A DNA stretch of 33,843 bases from an uncultured Mycoplasmatota bacterium (GCA_900546245.1 URBY01000013.1:1-33843), one strand, 5' to 3'; positions 22,489 to 32,500 are shown, numbered from the stretch's first letter. A program made the numbers and translations. Notes: generated by a model from the sequence alone, not told the origin.

Positions 22489-23343
22489 TTACTTAATACT
22501 ATTTCTAAACCACGGATTTAAATGATTTCCATTATTGCAATGTATTATTTCACCAGAGATACATTTTGAGTAATTACTTGATAAAAACAATGCTATTTCT
22601 GATACTTCATCAGAAGAATATTTTCTTCCACTTATATAATTGTCAGCAAAAAGATCATCATTATCATTTATTTTTGTCATGGAAGAAGCTGTAACTCCCG
22701 GTGCTATACCATTTACACGAATACCATTTCTTATAAATCTGCAAGATAATCCTTCAATAAGACTATTAATAGTATTTTTAGTTAGACCATATGGTAAAAA
22801 GTCACATTGATTGCCTCTTTCTGATGTAATAAATATAATAATAGACTCAGATACTTCATTACTTTTTAATATTCTTTTTATAAAGTTTTGAGTTATAAAA
22901 TATGCTCCTTTAAAATTTATATTAAACTGATTATCAAATCCATCTTCTGTAACTTCTAAGAAATCACTCTCATGCATTGATATCCCAGCATTATTTATTA
23001 AGATATCTAAATTGTTATATTTATCATAAATATAATCTAACAACTTATCATGTTTATTTATTTCTTTTATATCATTTACTACATAATCTTTAATGTTATA
23101 TTTTTTACATGCTTCTTTTAATTTATCTTCATTTCTCCCTGAAATAATAACCGTAGCACCTTGCTTAACAAATTTTTTCGCAATAGATAATCCAATACCT
23201 TCACTACCACCTGTTATTAATACAACTTTGTCCTTTAATATATCATTAGGTGACATTGTACTAGAATTAACAAATATTTTTTTAGGCTTTGACTCATAAA
23301 GAATATATTTTATCGCCCTTTTAACATAACTAACTAATTTCAT
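22489..23343 (-). CDS. Short-chain dehydrogenase/reductase in the polysaccharide operon
   Basis: 284 residues. Residues 1-25 form a basic, amphipathic N-terminal extension (YVKRAIKYILYESKPKK) not usual in this family. The Rossmann core follows with TGGSEGIG at 44-51, NNAG at 117-120, and the catalytic Ser174, Tyr185, Lys189 (YGLTK). INFKGAYFITQ and the C-terminal FLSSNYSKCISGEIIHCNNG are family typical; the last block normally reads ITGQ-x-DGG. It is encoded three bases after the MenD-like gene with AGGGAG as RBS, so the two enzymes probably act in sequence: the ThDP enzyme makes an acyloin-like or ketone product and this enzyme reduces it. Substrate unknown. It may instead reduce a nucleotide-sugar or polyol. 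Confidence 0.85.
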   Translation of the reverse strand: MKLVSYVKRAIKYILYESKPKKIFVNSSTMSPNDILKDKVVLITGGSEGIGLSIAKKFVKQGATVIISGRNEDKLKEACKKYNIKDYVVNDIKEINKHDKLLDYIYDKYNNLDILINNAGISMHESDFLEVTEDGFDNQFNINFKGAYFITQNFIKRILKSNEVSESIIIFITSERGNQCDFLPYGLTKNTINSLIEGLSCRFIRNGIRVNGIAPGVTASSMTKINDNDDLFADNYISGRKYSSDEVSEIALFLSSNYSKCISGEIIHCNNGNHLNPWFRNSIK

Positions 23344-23345
23344 AT

Positions 23346-25079
23346 TTATCTCCCTACAATTTTTTTTAATTTCTCTTTTGTTTCTGTATTAAGTGATTTA
23401 CCAATTTTTTCTTTAATTTTTCCTTTAAGCGATTGTTTAATTGCTCTAATATTCTTTAATGATTTACTTTCATCTTCAGAATTAGTAAACACCTCAAATA
23501 TTATAGGAGAATCACTTTTTATAACTAAAAATTTATCTATTTGCTCATTAAATTCATTTTTGTTACTTGCTGATATATATTTAAATCCTAAACTTTCACT
23601 ATAATTTTTTATTAGTATTTCAGATTTATTACCATAATGACCTCCTGCTGCAATATATTTATCAGCCTTTTCGCCAAATTGTGAAGCCATATGAGAATAA
23701 TTTCTAAATTCTGTCCCCTTACCATTATTAATGACCATAATTCGCATATTTTTATTAACATATCTATTACCTAAACTGTTCATATCATAAAAAAATGCTA
23801 AATCACCACAAATACAATAAGAAATATTATCTGATGCTAAAGAAACACCTAATAATGAAGAAATAGTCCCATCAATACCGAATCCCCCTGTATTGCAATA
23901 TACATGTTGTTTTTTTAATAATGGACAATAATTCCAACTTCTAAGTGTATTTAAAATACCTAAATAAACATTTGAATTTTCTGGAAGTTTTGTATACATA
24001 TTTTGAGCAATCCAAACATTAGAAAATGGTAATTCAGGTATATTTTTTCTAAGTTCATTATCTTCTTGCACCCATCTATTATAAATAGACAAATCAGAAC
24101 TAAAATTAGACATTTTATTATACTGATTAAAAAAATATTCCTCAGACATTTCAAAAACTTTTGTTATAGGATAATTTCTATGTCTAATCTCACCATCTAA
24201 ACTAACTCTCCATGATTCTTTTGTTAAAAATTTAATATACGAACCAGAAATTTCTCCAATATCAATGATTATGTCAAAATTATTGCAAGGACTTATATAA
24301 AAATCTTGTTGCATAATTAAAGATGCACTTATTCCGTATTTTCCTTTATAATTACTCGATTGATCACATAATACAACAGAGTTATATTTTTCACAAAAAT
24401 TGTCAATCAAATTAATTAAATTATCACTCATTATGTTATGTGCGCCTACAAATATACCAATTTTTTTATCCACTAAATTAGGCAAATTACTTTCAGCAGT
24501 ATATCTGTCTATTTTTCTAACTTTAGGCAACTCCTTCACGTTAAAATTTTTACTTGCAAAAGAAACATAATTTAAATTAACTGGGCCACTACCATTTCTT
24601 CTTAAAGTCAGTAATGCATCATTAACGATATTTACACAATTATTTTCATCTTCAATTGTGTTACATGAATTAACAAAAAAGGATTTAACAAATGTATCAT
24701 TTAATTGGTTTGTTCTGTCAATTATTTGTGGTATATTGTTTCCGATTCTTTCTATAGGTGGTGTTGCAGTTAAAGCTAAAATTGGCAATTTTCTATAAAA
24801 AGCTTCAGTTAACCCTGGCATATAGTTTCTAGAAGCTGTAGCACCAGTACAAGTTAGAACAACTGGCTCACCACTTTCTGCCGCTAATCCACAGGCAATG
24901 TATGCAGCTGACCTTTCGTCAACTGAAGAATAAATTTCAAAAAAATCATCATCCTGAATACTCCCAATAAAAGTAACGTTCATAGTTCCAGGACTTGAAA
25001 CAACCTTTCTAACATTATGTGCTTTTAAAAGTGAAATAATAATTTGTACACTTTTTTCATCAGTATATAAACAACTCAT
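23346..25079 (-). CDS. MenD-like thiamine-diphosphate enzyme in a polysaccharide operon
   Basis: 577 residues from ATG 25079, chosen because AGAGGA lies eight bases upstream; it overlaps the flippase stop codon. N-terminal PYR domain with catalytic Glu55 in SSVDERSAAY and CTGATASRNYMPGLTEAFY; LTATPP and QIIDRTNQLND resemble MenD. The C-terminal PP domain has NTGGFGIDGTISSLLG (390s-410) and the ThDP/Mg motif GDLAFFYDMNSL...VINN (Gly425-Asp426 to Asn451-Asn452), closest to MenD's GDLSFLHDLN. MenD makes SEPHCHC in menaquinone synthesis, but no other men gene is near and a glycan operon surrounds it. The last 45 residues are a basic helix (LKGKIKEKIGKSLNTE), possibly a membrane tether. Likely job: decarboxylation and carboligation producing a modified sugar or substituent. 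Reaction unknown. Confidence 0.8.
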   Translation of the reverse strand: MSCLYTDEKSVQIIISLLKAHNVRKVVSSPGTMNVTFIGSIQDDDFFEIYSSVDERSAAYIACGLAAESGEPVVLTCTGATASRNYMPGLTEAFYRKLPILALTATPPIERIGNNIPQIIDRTNQLNDTFVKSFFVNSCNTIEDENNCVNIVNDALLTLRRNGSGPVNLNYVSFASKNFNVKELPKVRKIDRYTAESNLPNLVDKKIGIFVGAHNIMSDNLINLIDNFCEKYNSVVLCDQSSNYKGKYGISASLIMQQDFYISPCNNFDIIIDIGEISGSYIKFLTKESWRVSLDGEIRHRNYPITKVFEMSEEYFFNQYNKMSNFSSDLSIYNRWVQEDNELRKNIPELPFSNVWIAQNMYTKLPENSNVYLGILNTLRSWNYCPLLKKQHVYCNTGGFGIDGTISSLLGVSLASDNISYCICGDLAFFYDMNSLGNRYVNKNMRIMVINNGKGTEFRNYSHMASQFGEKADKYIAAGGHYGNKSEILIKNYSESLGFKYISASNKNEFNEQIDKFLVIKSDSPIIFEVFTNSEDESKSLKNIRAIKQSLKGKIKEKIGKSLNTETKEKLKKIVGR

Positions 25080-25084
25080 AAAAA

Positions 25085-26503
25085 TCATCCTCTCATTTTT
25101 TTTATTTTTTTTAATACAATTTCTTTAATTAAAAATATTTCGTTTTTATTAGATATAATCGAATATAATAATGCTATTATCATACCAAATATTTTTATTA
25201 ATATCAAATTACTATAATAGCACCCTATAATTATAAGTAAACATATAATAACTGGTAAATAATATTTAACATTAAATTTTAGTGGAATATATTTTTTACT
25301 CACATCATATGCTCTATATATAGCAAAAAATGAATATGAACATAAAGTAGAAACTGCTGCTGCATAGATTCCAATATATTTGATTAAAACCAAATGTACA
25401 ATCAAATTCACAACAGATGACCAAATAGCTGTATTAGCCAACGATTTCGTATCATCATTAGCAGCATATACAACACTAACTAATCCAACAATAACTTGGA
25501 AAATAGAAGCAACTAATACAATAGGAATAATATTATATGCATCTATAAAACTATCAGCAATTAATATTTTAAATAGTATTGGCATAAAAGCTAACAAACA
25601 AATACTAAAAGAGTAAAACAAATTAAATATTTTAATGAAAGTTTTATTAAAATACTCAATAATATCGTTATCTTTAATATGTAAAATAATGGATTCACAC
25701 CAACTTTTATCAAAAATATTATAAAACAAAACAATTATACTTGAAAATTTATAGGATACAGACAATATTCCTGTAAACGACAACCCAAGTAGTAATGAAA
25801 CAATCACTCTGTCAGATGCATTAAATATCCACCAAGATAATGCATTAGGTACCAACGGAAGAGAATATTTCATTAGTAATTTAAAATCTTTTTTATTAAA
25901 ATACTTAAAGTTAACTAATTTGTACAATCTTAATTTGAAATATAAATAAATAATTCCCATCATATAACCAATCAAAGTACCAAAAAGCATTCCATTAACT
26001 TTAAAATGTAAAAAAACTAAAAACAAAATATTGCAAAAAATCGTAAATATCGCTGTAACAACACCTGCGATTGAATATATATCATTTCTACCTACACCTC
26101 TTGCAATTTGCAATAGTAAATCAGAAAAAACACTGATTACAACTGTCGCAGCTAAAAACCACTTATAATTATTGTTAATGAATGGACTTACTATCAAAAA
26201 AATAATTACACATATAATAGAATTTATTAAAATAAAAGTAATACTAGTGGAAATTATTTTTTTTTGCTTTTCAATATTATTTCTACAATCTACTAAATTT
26301 TTAAATAATCCTTGACTAATTTGTAAACTAATTATTGGTGAAATTAACGATATTAAGGTAGTTAATAAATCAACCACACCATACTCTGAAGTACTTAAAA
26401 CGTTTGTGTATAAAGGGAGTAATATAAAAGATAATAATTTAGTACAAATTGTACCAATAAAAATTATTATTGTATTTTGAACTAAATCTTTATTTCTACT
26501 CAT
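25085..26503 (-). CDS. Wzx-type polysaccharide flippase
   Basis: 472 residues with about 12-14 membrane segments, MATE/MOP superfamily (polysaccharide transport). It begins MSRNKDLVQNTIIIFIGTICTKLLSFILLPLYTNVLS, the typical PST/Wzx N-terminus with SEYGVVDL soon after. Flips lipid-linked repeat units across the membrane before polymerisation. The ATG at 26503 is preferred to an upstream in-frame ATG at 26527 because relatives start with MSRNKD; it overlaps the end of the pyruvyl transferase gene (ATGAGTAG). The RBS is weak, consistent with translational coupling. Confidence 0.88.
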   Translation of the reverse strand: MSRNKDLVQNTIIIFIGTICTKLLSFILLPLYTNVLSTSEYGVVDLLTTLISLISPIISLQISQGLFKNLVDCRNNIEKQKKIISTSITFILINSIICVIIFLIVSPFINNNYKWFLAATVVISVFSDLLLQIARGVGRNDIYSIAGVVTAIFTIFCNILFLVFLHFKVNGMLFGTLIGYMMGIIYLYFKLRLYKLVNFKYFNKKDFKLLMKYSLPLVPNALSWWIFNASDRVIVSLLLGLSFTGILSVSYKFSSIIVLFYNIFDKSWCESIILHIKDNDIIEYFNKTFIKIFNLFYSFSICLLAFMPILFKILIADSFIDAYNIIPIVLVASIFQVIVGLVSVVYAANDDTKSLANTAIWSSVVNLIVHLVLIKYIGIYAAAVSTLCSYSFFAIYRAYDVSKKYIPLKFNVKYYLPVIICLLIIIGCYYSNLILIKIFGMIIALLYSIISNKNEIFLIKEIVLKKIKKMRG

Positions 26504-27608
26504 TTTTATCACACTCAATCGAATCAAATAACCATTTTAAAGATTTATTTCTCGCTTTCTCTAAAAGTTTATTAGATTTTTCCCAATCTATTTTATCAGC
26601 AAGTATTTTATCATAATCTTTCATATCATTAACTACTCTACTTTTCAAATCAAGAGTTTCTAAAATAGTGTCAAGTCTATCTGGAAAAGTAGATAAGACA
26701 ACATAAAATTTTTTATTTAAAACACATGATAATGCAGTTCCATGAAAACTAGTTGTAATAACATATTCTGAATAATATAATAAATTTACAAATTCCTTAG
26801 GTCCAGTTTCATAATAAGATTTTTTTCTAACTTTAAATTTGTTCATGATGTCTCTTTTATCAAAATAAATAATCTTCAAATTTTTTTCTTTTGCAAATTT
26901 ATTTACAAAATTTACAAATAATTCATTTGAATTATTTACACTATATACAAATATATATTTTTCTTTTTCAATTCTTTCAGCACCAGCAAAATTTCTCCAC
27001 ATTTCTTTACTCATTAATAAAGTAGGATCAACAACTACATCAACCTTTTTTTCACTATTTTTCTCTAAATATTTTTTTAATTTTTCTTCTCTTACAGAAA
27101 CTCTATCAAAATTATTATACTTTGAAAAAAATTCATCCTTTTTATTATCAATGTATTTTAAATTTCCACTACTAGCAGCATAAGATATTTTCTTTGTATC
27201 TTTTATTTCATCTAATAAATATATTCTATCAACACCACCAGTTAAAAAAGGGTTCCATACTTGATCACTTCCGACAATATAAGCAGCTGCTTGTGGAAAG
27301 ATTGGATTATCTTTTTTTTCAAAATAATCTGACATTTCTAAATAATCATTTCTAAAATTATCAAATAATCTTGATTTTACGCTCTCCTTTTTATAATCAC
27401 AAATATCCTTAAAAAGATGATAAAGTGTTTTTATAGGGTTTTTACTAAATGGTTTAAAAACCTTATAATTATTAGAAATAAATTTATTATCATAATTAAG
27501 TATTTCTGTATCATACCTTTGACTAATAATTTTTTGTAAAGCATAAGCCTGCAATACAGCACCATAATTATTAGCAAGATGAAATGTTACTGTTTCAACT
27601 TTTTTCAT
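26496..27608 (-). CDS. Polysaccharide pyruvyl transferase family protein
   Basis: 370 residues, PF04230 family (CsaB/WcaK type). Marks: FHLANNYGAVLQAYALQK near the N-terminus, IVGSDQVWNPFLTGG in the first half, KISYAASSGN, RVSVREEKLKKYLE, and the late ITTSFHGTALSCVLNKKFYVV block with the conserved SxHG-type residues. Members add pyruvate ketals from phosphoenolpyruvate to sugars, giving the glycan negative charge; many act as the pyruvylated anchor for S-layer domains. ATG preceded by AAAGGAGA that overlaps the previous gene's end. Its place between a glycosyltransferase and the flippase fits decoration of the repeat unit. Confidence 0.88.
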   Translation of the reverse strand: MKKVETVTFHLANNYGAVLQAYALQKIISQRYDTEILNYDNKFISNNYKVFKPFSKNPIKTLYHLFKDICDYKKESVKSRLFDNFRNDYLEMSDYFEKKDNPIFPQAAAYIVGSDQVWNPFLTGGVDRIYLLDEIKDTKKISYAASSGNLKYIDNKKDEFFSKYNNFDRVSVREEKLKKYLEKNSEKKVDVVVDPTLLMSKEMWRNFAGAERIEKEKYIFVYSVNNSNELFVNFVNKFAKEKNLKIIYFDKRDIMNKFKVRKKSYYETGPKEFVNLLYYSEYVITTSFHGTALSCVLNKKFYVVLSTFPDRLDTILETLDLKSRVVNDMKDYDKILADKIDWEKSNKLLEKARNKSLKWLFDSIECDKNE

Positions 27609-27612
27609 TATT

Positions 27613-28734
27613 CTACTCTCCTTTATAATTTTCTATATATATTTTCTCTAGATTTAAAGCACTATTTGAAGAATCAAACTCACTAAACAAATGAATATCT
27701 ATATTTCTATTATTAAAATTAATATTTTGTATAATTAATCCCCACTCTTCATCTGATGATTCCAAATCACATCTAAATATATTATCTGTTATCTCTACTT
27801 CTTTTGGTATAGTATTTGAAATTATACATGGTAATCCTGAAACTTGTGCTTCTACCACAGCAATGCCCAATCCTTCAAATATCGATGGAAAAATAAAACA
27901 ATCAATTGCATTTAGATAATCATTAACATTACTAACATTTGATAATAAAACAACCCTATCACGAATGTTATATTTATCAATAAGATTTATAATATCCTGT
28001 CTTAATTCACCATCTCCAATCAGCAAAAGTTTATATTTTTCACTTTTCTTCGCCAAATAATTAAAAATCGACAATATTTTTTTATGATTTTTGGCATAAG
28101 TAAATCTTCCAACATGTCCTAATAGAATAATATCATCTGCTATTGATATATTACCTCTTATTTTTTTTCGCATTTTCTCTGAAAAAGTAAATTTGCTAAC
28201 ATCAATACCATTATTTACAACGGAAAAATAACAATTATTTTTTCTGTAAAAATCCCCAAATAAATCATCAATTGCGTTTTGAGAGCATCCTAGAAAAATA
28301 TATCTATCGCTGTAATTATTGTTTAAAACAAGCATCTTAGCAAAACTAGAAATAATTTTTGTTTTCAATGTATTCTTAATTTTACCACTAACATGTGAAT
28401 GCAATACGATCTTTGCTTTACTATATTTTAAAGCAAAAACTATTGGTTCATACAAACTAAATGACATAAGATTGCAATGTATAAAATCAAATTGTCCAGT
28501 AAATAAAATTTGTTTTAATTCTCTTTTAAATTGTTTATAGTTATTTTTCCTAGGTGTAATAAATATTAAATCTTCTTTTATTTCATCATAAAAACAAGGC
28601 ATATTATCATTAAATACTAAAAATTTAATATCAAATTTACTTTTATCTATTTTACGATAAAGATTAACTAAATATGTTTCAATGCCACCAAGATTATTAG
28701 ATAATCCTATCATCAAAACCTTAATTTTTTTCAA
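27613..28734 (-). CDS. GT4-family glycosyltransferase
   Basis: 373 residues, GT-B fold. N-terminal IGLSNNLGGIETYLVNLYRKID is the acceptor-domain Gly-rich start; the C-terminal donor domain has LLGHVGRFTYAKNHKKILSIF and the EX7E motif in FEGLGIAVVEAQVSGLPCI. Retaining GT4 enzymes transfer a sugar from a nucleotide donor. The start is TTG at 28734: GGAGG lies eight bases upstream, inside the end of the polymerase gene, and the two genes overlap by 14 bases. Donor and acceptor cannot be deduced. Confidence 0.9.
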   Translation of the reverse strand: MKKIKVLMIGLSNNLGGIETYLVNLYRKIDKSKFDIKFLVFNDNMPCFYDEIKEDLIFITPRKNNYKQFKRELKQILFTGQFDFIHCNLMSFSLYEPIVFALKYSKAKIVLHSHVSGKIKNTLKTKIISSFAKMLVLNNNYSDRYIFLGCSQNAIDDLFGDFYRKNNCYFSVVNNGIDVSKFTFSEKMRKKIRGNISIADDIILLGHVGRFTYAKNHKKILSIFNYLAKKSEKYKLLLIGDGELRQDIINLIDKYNIRDRVVLLSNVSNVNDYLNAIDCFIFPSIFEGLGIAVVEAQVSGLPCIISNTIPKEVEITDNIFRCDLESSDEEWGLIIQNINFNNRNIDIHLFSEFDSSNSALNLEKIYIENYKGE

Positions 28735-29788
28735 TCATAACACCTCCTTGTTTTTTATCAAATAATATTAATAATTGTAATGGAATTAAGAAATTAATAC
28801 TTGTAACTATAGTATTTGAATCACATATTCCATATACAAGGAACACAAACATACATATAATAAATTTCTTATCATTACTATTCTTTTTAATAGATATAAA
28901 ATTCAAAATAGAATAAATAATATAACCTATATATCCATAATCATAAAATAATACAAGGAAAAAATTATCTATAGTATATATTGATGTATTAAAACTAATG
29001 TGTCCAATCGGACTAGTTAACAAACCATTTTTAATAAAATACGAATAGTTCGATAAACGTCCACTAAATAATAAATCTATTTGTGATAATATATTGTTAT
29101 CATATAGTTTTACTGAAACTATTGTAATTATTGTTAATAAAAAAAATAAGTATTTTGTAATTTTTGCTAGTTTATATACATCTCTTTTATTATATATGAA
29201 AGCTAATATCAATAATATTGCATAGCAAGCAATACCTGTTCTAGTTAAAGACAATTTATAAAGTATTAAAGCAAAAGGAATTGTAGATAACAAAAATGCT
29301 TTGCTATTATTAAATGCATAATATCCACTAATACATATAAAGAAAAAATATAAATATACAAAATTAGGATGTATATATCCTAGACTATATCTAACAACAA
29401 AAAATCTAGTTATATTATAACTCGGCAATACTCCTATTAAATTCAAAAAAATAGTCATTATAAAACAAAATAACAATGCGTAAAAGTAATATTTTGCAAT
29501 ATTCCTATAAGAATCTTTTACATTATAAAAAGAAAAAAGAATAAGAATAGGAAACAGCAAATTTGCACTTTCACTGTGAACAACAGCAAACGTAAGAAAC
29601 ATAGCTAATAAAAGCATATAAAGAAAATGCTTTTTTTTAATTTTTTTATTTCCGAAAGATAAAAACGCTGTAATTGCAATAATAATAATTAAAGCATAAA
29701 GAAATTTTGATGTAACCATTGGCCAATACATTATATTTTTGTACAATACTATTAAAAATATTAATAGTATATTTAAAATTTTTTCCAT
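28721..29788 (-). CDS. Wzy-like O-antigen/polysaccharide polymerase
   Basis: 355 residues, mostly hydrophobic, about 10 membrane segments and one longer outer loop near residues 230-285, where SGRLSNYSYFIKNGLLTSPIGHI and the aspartate/tyrosine run FYDYGYIGYIIYS match the Wzy polymerase pattern. Wzy enzymes join lipid-linked repeat units on the outer face of the membrane. Sequence conservation in this family is very low, so the call rests on topology, loop pattern and operon position between glycosyltransferases. RBS AGAGGTATTT before ATG. Confidence 0.8.
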   Translation of the reverse strand: MEKILNILLIFLIVLYKNIMYWPMVTSKFLYALIIIIAITAFLSFGNKKIKKKHFLYMLLLAMFLTFAVVHSESANLLFPILILFSFYNVKDSYRNIAKYYFYALLFCFIMTIFLNLIGVLPSYNITRFFVVRYSLGYIHPNFVYLYFFFICISGYYAFNNSKAFLLSTIPFALILYKLSLTRTGIACYAILLILAFIYNKRDVYKLAKITKYLFFLLTIITIVSVKLYDNNILSQIDLLFSGRLSNYSYFIKNGLLTSPIGHISFNTSIYTIDNFFLVLFYDYGYIGYIIYSILNFISIKKNSNDKKFIICMFVFLVYGICDSNTIVTSINFLIPLQLLILFDKKQGGVMIEKN

Positions 29789-29802
29789 AATAAATACCTC
29801 TT

Positions 29803-30840
29803 TTATATATTTTTATAAATGTGATATATTCTCTTTATATATTCATCTAAATTGTCAATATTATTCGATTGTTGAGTAGCATTATATGCTTTCATCAAAT
29901 AATATTTTTTATCATTCAATAATTTGTTTACTTCCTCAACAAATTCATCTTCTTCTTTACACAATTTGCCACACGAATTATTAACCATCATAGGTAATCC
30001 TCCTACATTCGAAACAACAGCAGGCAAACCCAATGATAGTGCTTCAAAAGTAACTAATCCAAAACCTTCCCATTTACTGCAAAGCAAAAAGATTTTAGAT
30101 GATGCCATAAATTTATATGGATTATCCTGAAATCCAACAAAATCTATATTTTTACCAATATTCATAGATTTACTTTTACTAATAATCTCTTCAAGTAATT
30201 CACCTTTTCCCACCCAAATGCATTTTAAATCGGAATGGTTGACAACTAACTTTTGGATAATATTTAAGAACATATATGGATTTTTTTGTTCAGTAAGTCT
30301 TCCCACACAGCAAATATCATATTTTTTAGTATAATCATCTTTATTAACTTTATTTATGATGCTTTTTGTACTAATAGGGTTACCAATCATATTAATTTTT
30401 TTTCTTATTAATTTTGAAAATACATATTCATTTTCTATCGAGTTAGAAACAGTTAATATCATTTTAGCCTTAAATGCAATAAATAATAATGCAAATGAAT
30501 AAGGGTGAAATTTTGATAGCCACGGAGAATTATTATGCAAATGAGAAATTAATGGAATTTTTTTAATTTTCGCCAACGAACAAATAACACTTGCTTTATA
30601 ATCAGTGGCATGCAAAATATCTGGATTAAATTTTTTAATAACTCTATTTATTTCTTTGACCGAAAGTTTCCTAATTTCAATATGCTTTATTTCATTTGCC
30701 TCTAAAAACTTATTAATTTTTCCTTTTCTCGAAACCCAATAAAATTCATATTTATCTTTTAAATTATTAATAATAGAAAAGTTCACAGCTTCAGCACCGG
30801 AATAATCATCAGTACTCATAACGAAAAATATTTTTTTCAT
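29803..30840 (-). CDS. GT4-family glycosyltransferase
   Basis: 345 residues, GT-B fold. N-terminal FFVMSTDDYSGAEAVNFSII; the central KKIPLISHLHNNSPWL; donor domain with DICCVGRLTEQKNPYMFLNI, FVGFQDNPYKFMASSKIFLL and the EX7E motif in WEGFGLVTFEALSLGLP, then SNVGGLP. ATG at 30840 is chosen over a preceding in-frame TTG because AAGGA lies nine bases before it. Its A is the last base of the acetyltransferase stop TGA, so translation is coupled. The linkage it forms is unknown. Confidence 0.9.
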   Translation of the reverse strand: MKKIFFVMSTDDYSGAEAVNFSIINNLKDKYEFYWVSRKGKINKFLEANEIKHIEIRKLSVKEINRVIKKFNPDILHATDYKASVICSLAKIKKIPLISHLHNNSPWLSKFHPYSFALLFIAFKAKMILTVSNSIENEYVFSKLIRKKINMIGNPISTKSIINKVNKDDYTKKYDICCVGRLTEQKNPYMFLNIIQKLVVNHSDLKCIWVGKGELLEEIISKSKSMNIGKNIDFVGFQDNPYKFMASSKIFLLCSKWEGFGLVTFEALSLGLPAVVSNVGGLPMMVNNSCGKLCKEEDEFVEEVNKLLNDKKYYLMKAYNATQQSNNIDNLDEYIKRIYHIYKNI

Positions 30841-30842
30841 CA

Positions 30843-31373
30843 AATCAAATCCTTCTTTTCATTTATTTTTTTTTGATAAAACATTTTATTACTTGGAATA
30901 TCTTTATTAACAATACTACCAGCAGCAATTACAGTATTGTCCCCTATAATAACACCTTTTAAAATCACAACATTTGCTCCAATCCAAACATTATTACCAA
31001 TAACAACATCATTTCTAACAAAATCATTAATATTATTTCTATAATCATGATCATGATCAAAAATCATCACATTTTGTCCCATAATTACATTATCTCCAAT
31101 TTTGATATTTTGTTGACAATTTATAGAGCATCCATCATTAAAAAAACAATTATTGCCTATATTAACTATACCTTTATTATAAATTCTAAATGAAACATTG
31201 TTTCTTGTTCTTAATTTTTTACCTACTATCATTTTGGTACCTTTTTTCATAGCAATTTTAAAATTACAATTCATCATTGGAATTGATTCGAATTTAATTT
31301 TATTAAAATTTAGTATTTTATATAATACTATTTTAAAAATACCAAATAGCAAACTTATATACTCATAAATCAT
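30843..31373 (-). CDS. Hexapeptide-repeat O-acetyltransferase
   Basis: 177 residues. A hydrophobic N-terminal stretch (residues 1-20) leads into the left-handed beta-helix built from hexapeptide repeats (VNIGNNCFFNDGCS, IKIGDNVIMGQNVMI, VVIGNNVWIGANVVILKGVIIGDNTVIAAGSIV). The catalytic His is in the loop FDHDHDYRN. Members of the WcaF/CysE/NodL group transfer acetyl from acetyl-CoA to sugars; here the glycan repeat unit is the likely target. ATG overlaps the stop of the preceding glycosyltransferase (ATGA), with GAAAGGA upstream, so expression is coupled. The end reported here stops just before the terminal TGA at 30840-30842. Confidence 0.85.
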
Positions 31374-32500
31374 CTTACATTCCTTTCAAAAAGCATCAAA
31401 TATTCTCTTTCTAACTTTTTTATTTCATTTTTAATATTAAAATTATTATCAGTTATTTCTTTTTGTGTATTTTTTCTTTTAAATTTTGTAAATTTCTCAA
31501 AAATTTCTTTTGTCCATTCTTTTGTCGAATTATTTAAGGACAAAAATTTTGTTGTCTCAAGCACTTTTGTTTCCTTTGTCATTTCATCAGATAATATGCA
31601 TAACAGTCCAGTTGCTTGTGCCTCTACACCAACAACAGGTAATCCCTCATATAGTGATGGTAAGCAAAACACATCAAACGCTTGATATAATTCATCAACA
31701 TCATTTCTTTGACCTAAAAATAACACGCTATTTTCTAAACCTAAAGATTTTACTTTTTCTTTAATTTCATCTTGTAAAGGTCCTTGACCTACTAGCATTA
31801 ATAAAGAGTCTTTATTTTCTTTATGTACTTCATTAAATATATCAATTAAAAATCTATGATTTTTTTGTTCAACAAATCTACCGACATGACCTATAACCAC
31901 TGTATCATCTGAAATATTTAATTCTTTTCTTTTTTTATCTCTTAATTTTTTATCATATTTAAACCTATCAAGATCAATTGCATTATTAAGTAAATAAACA
32001 TTGCCTTTATCATATTCTTTATTACCAAATAACCATCTGCCAGCAAGTTCTGAACAACACATATAATCAGTTGCATATACTTTACTAAATGGTCTTAATA
32101 TTTGTTTTAAAATATTCTTTTTCCATTCTTTTTTATTACTTGTAGAATGAGCATGAGCAATTCTAACAGGAACACCTGCTTTTTTAGCAGCTCTTAATGG
32201 AAATATAGACATTGTGCTAATATGAGAATGTACTATTCTATATTTGTTTTCTTTAAATATCCTTATCAATTCTTTTTGATATTTTATTGCTTTTTGATAT
32301 GGAGGTATAAGAATTACTTTTCCTCCCAATTTTTCTATTTCCTCGTATGGTATATTAGTCGAATCTGAATCACAAAGAAAATCAAATTGTACTTTATTTT
32401 TGTCTATGTTTCTATAATAATTCATCACAACTGCTTCTACTCCACCACCAAGCCATTTGCCAACTATATGTGCAACTCTAATTTGCTCTTCTTTTTTCAC
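31370..32500 (-). CDS. GT4-family glycosyltransferase (EpsF-like)
   Basis: 376 residues, GT-B fold. RVAHIVGKWLGGGVEAVVMNYYRNID at the N-terminus is the classic EpsF-like start, followed by IVHSHISTMSIFPLRAAKKAGVP and RIAHAHSTSN. The donor domain has VIGHVGRFVEQKNHRFLIDIF and the EX7E motif in YEGLPVVGVEAQATGLL. The GTG at 32500 is preferred: GGGAG lies ten bases upstream, whereas the earlier in-frame GTG at 32509 is only two bases from it. Second gene in the operon, probably adding the first sugar after priming. A terminator-like hairpin lies just upstream. Confidence 0.88.
   Translation of the reverse strand: MKKEEQIRVAHIVGKWLGGGVEAVVMNYYRNIDKNKVQFDFLCDSDSTNIPYEEIEKLGGKVILIPPYQKAIKYQKELIRIFKENKYRIVHSHISTMSIFPLRAAKKAGVPVRIAHAHSTSNKKEWKKNILKQILRPFSKVYATDYMCCSELAGRWLFGNKEYDKGNVYLLNNAIDLDRFKYDKKLRDKKRKELNISDDTVVIGHVGRFVEQKNHRFLIDIFNEVHKENKDSLLMLVGQGPLQDEIKEKVKSLGLENSVLFLGQRNDVDELYQAFDVFCLPSLYEGLPVVGVEAQATGLLCILSDEMTKETKVLETTKFLSLNNSTKEWTKEIFEKFTKFKRKNTQKEITDNNFNIKNEIKKLEREYLMLFERNVR

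Noticed and set aside
23346..25079. True menD of menaquinone synthesis
   Set aside because: It lies inside a glycan operon with no other men gene, and carries a basic C-terminal extension. Not excluded formally, so it is listed as MenD-like.
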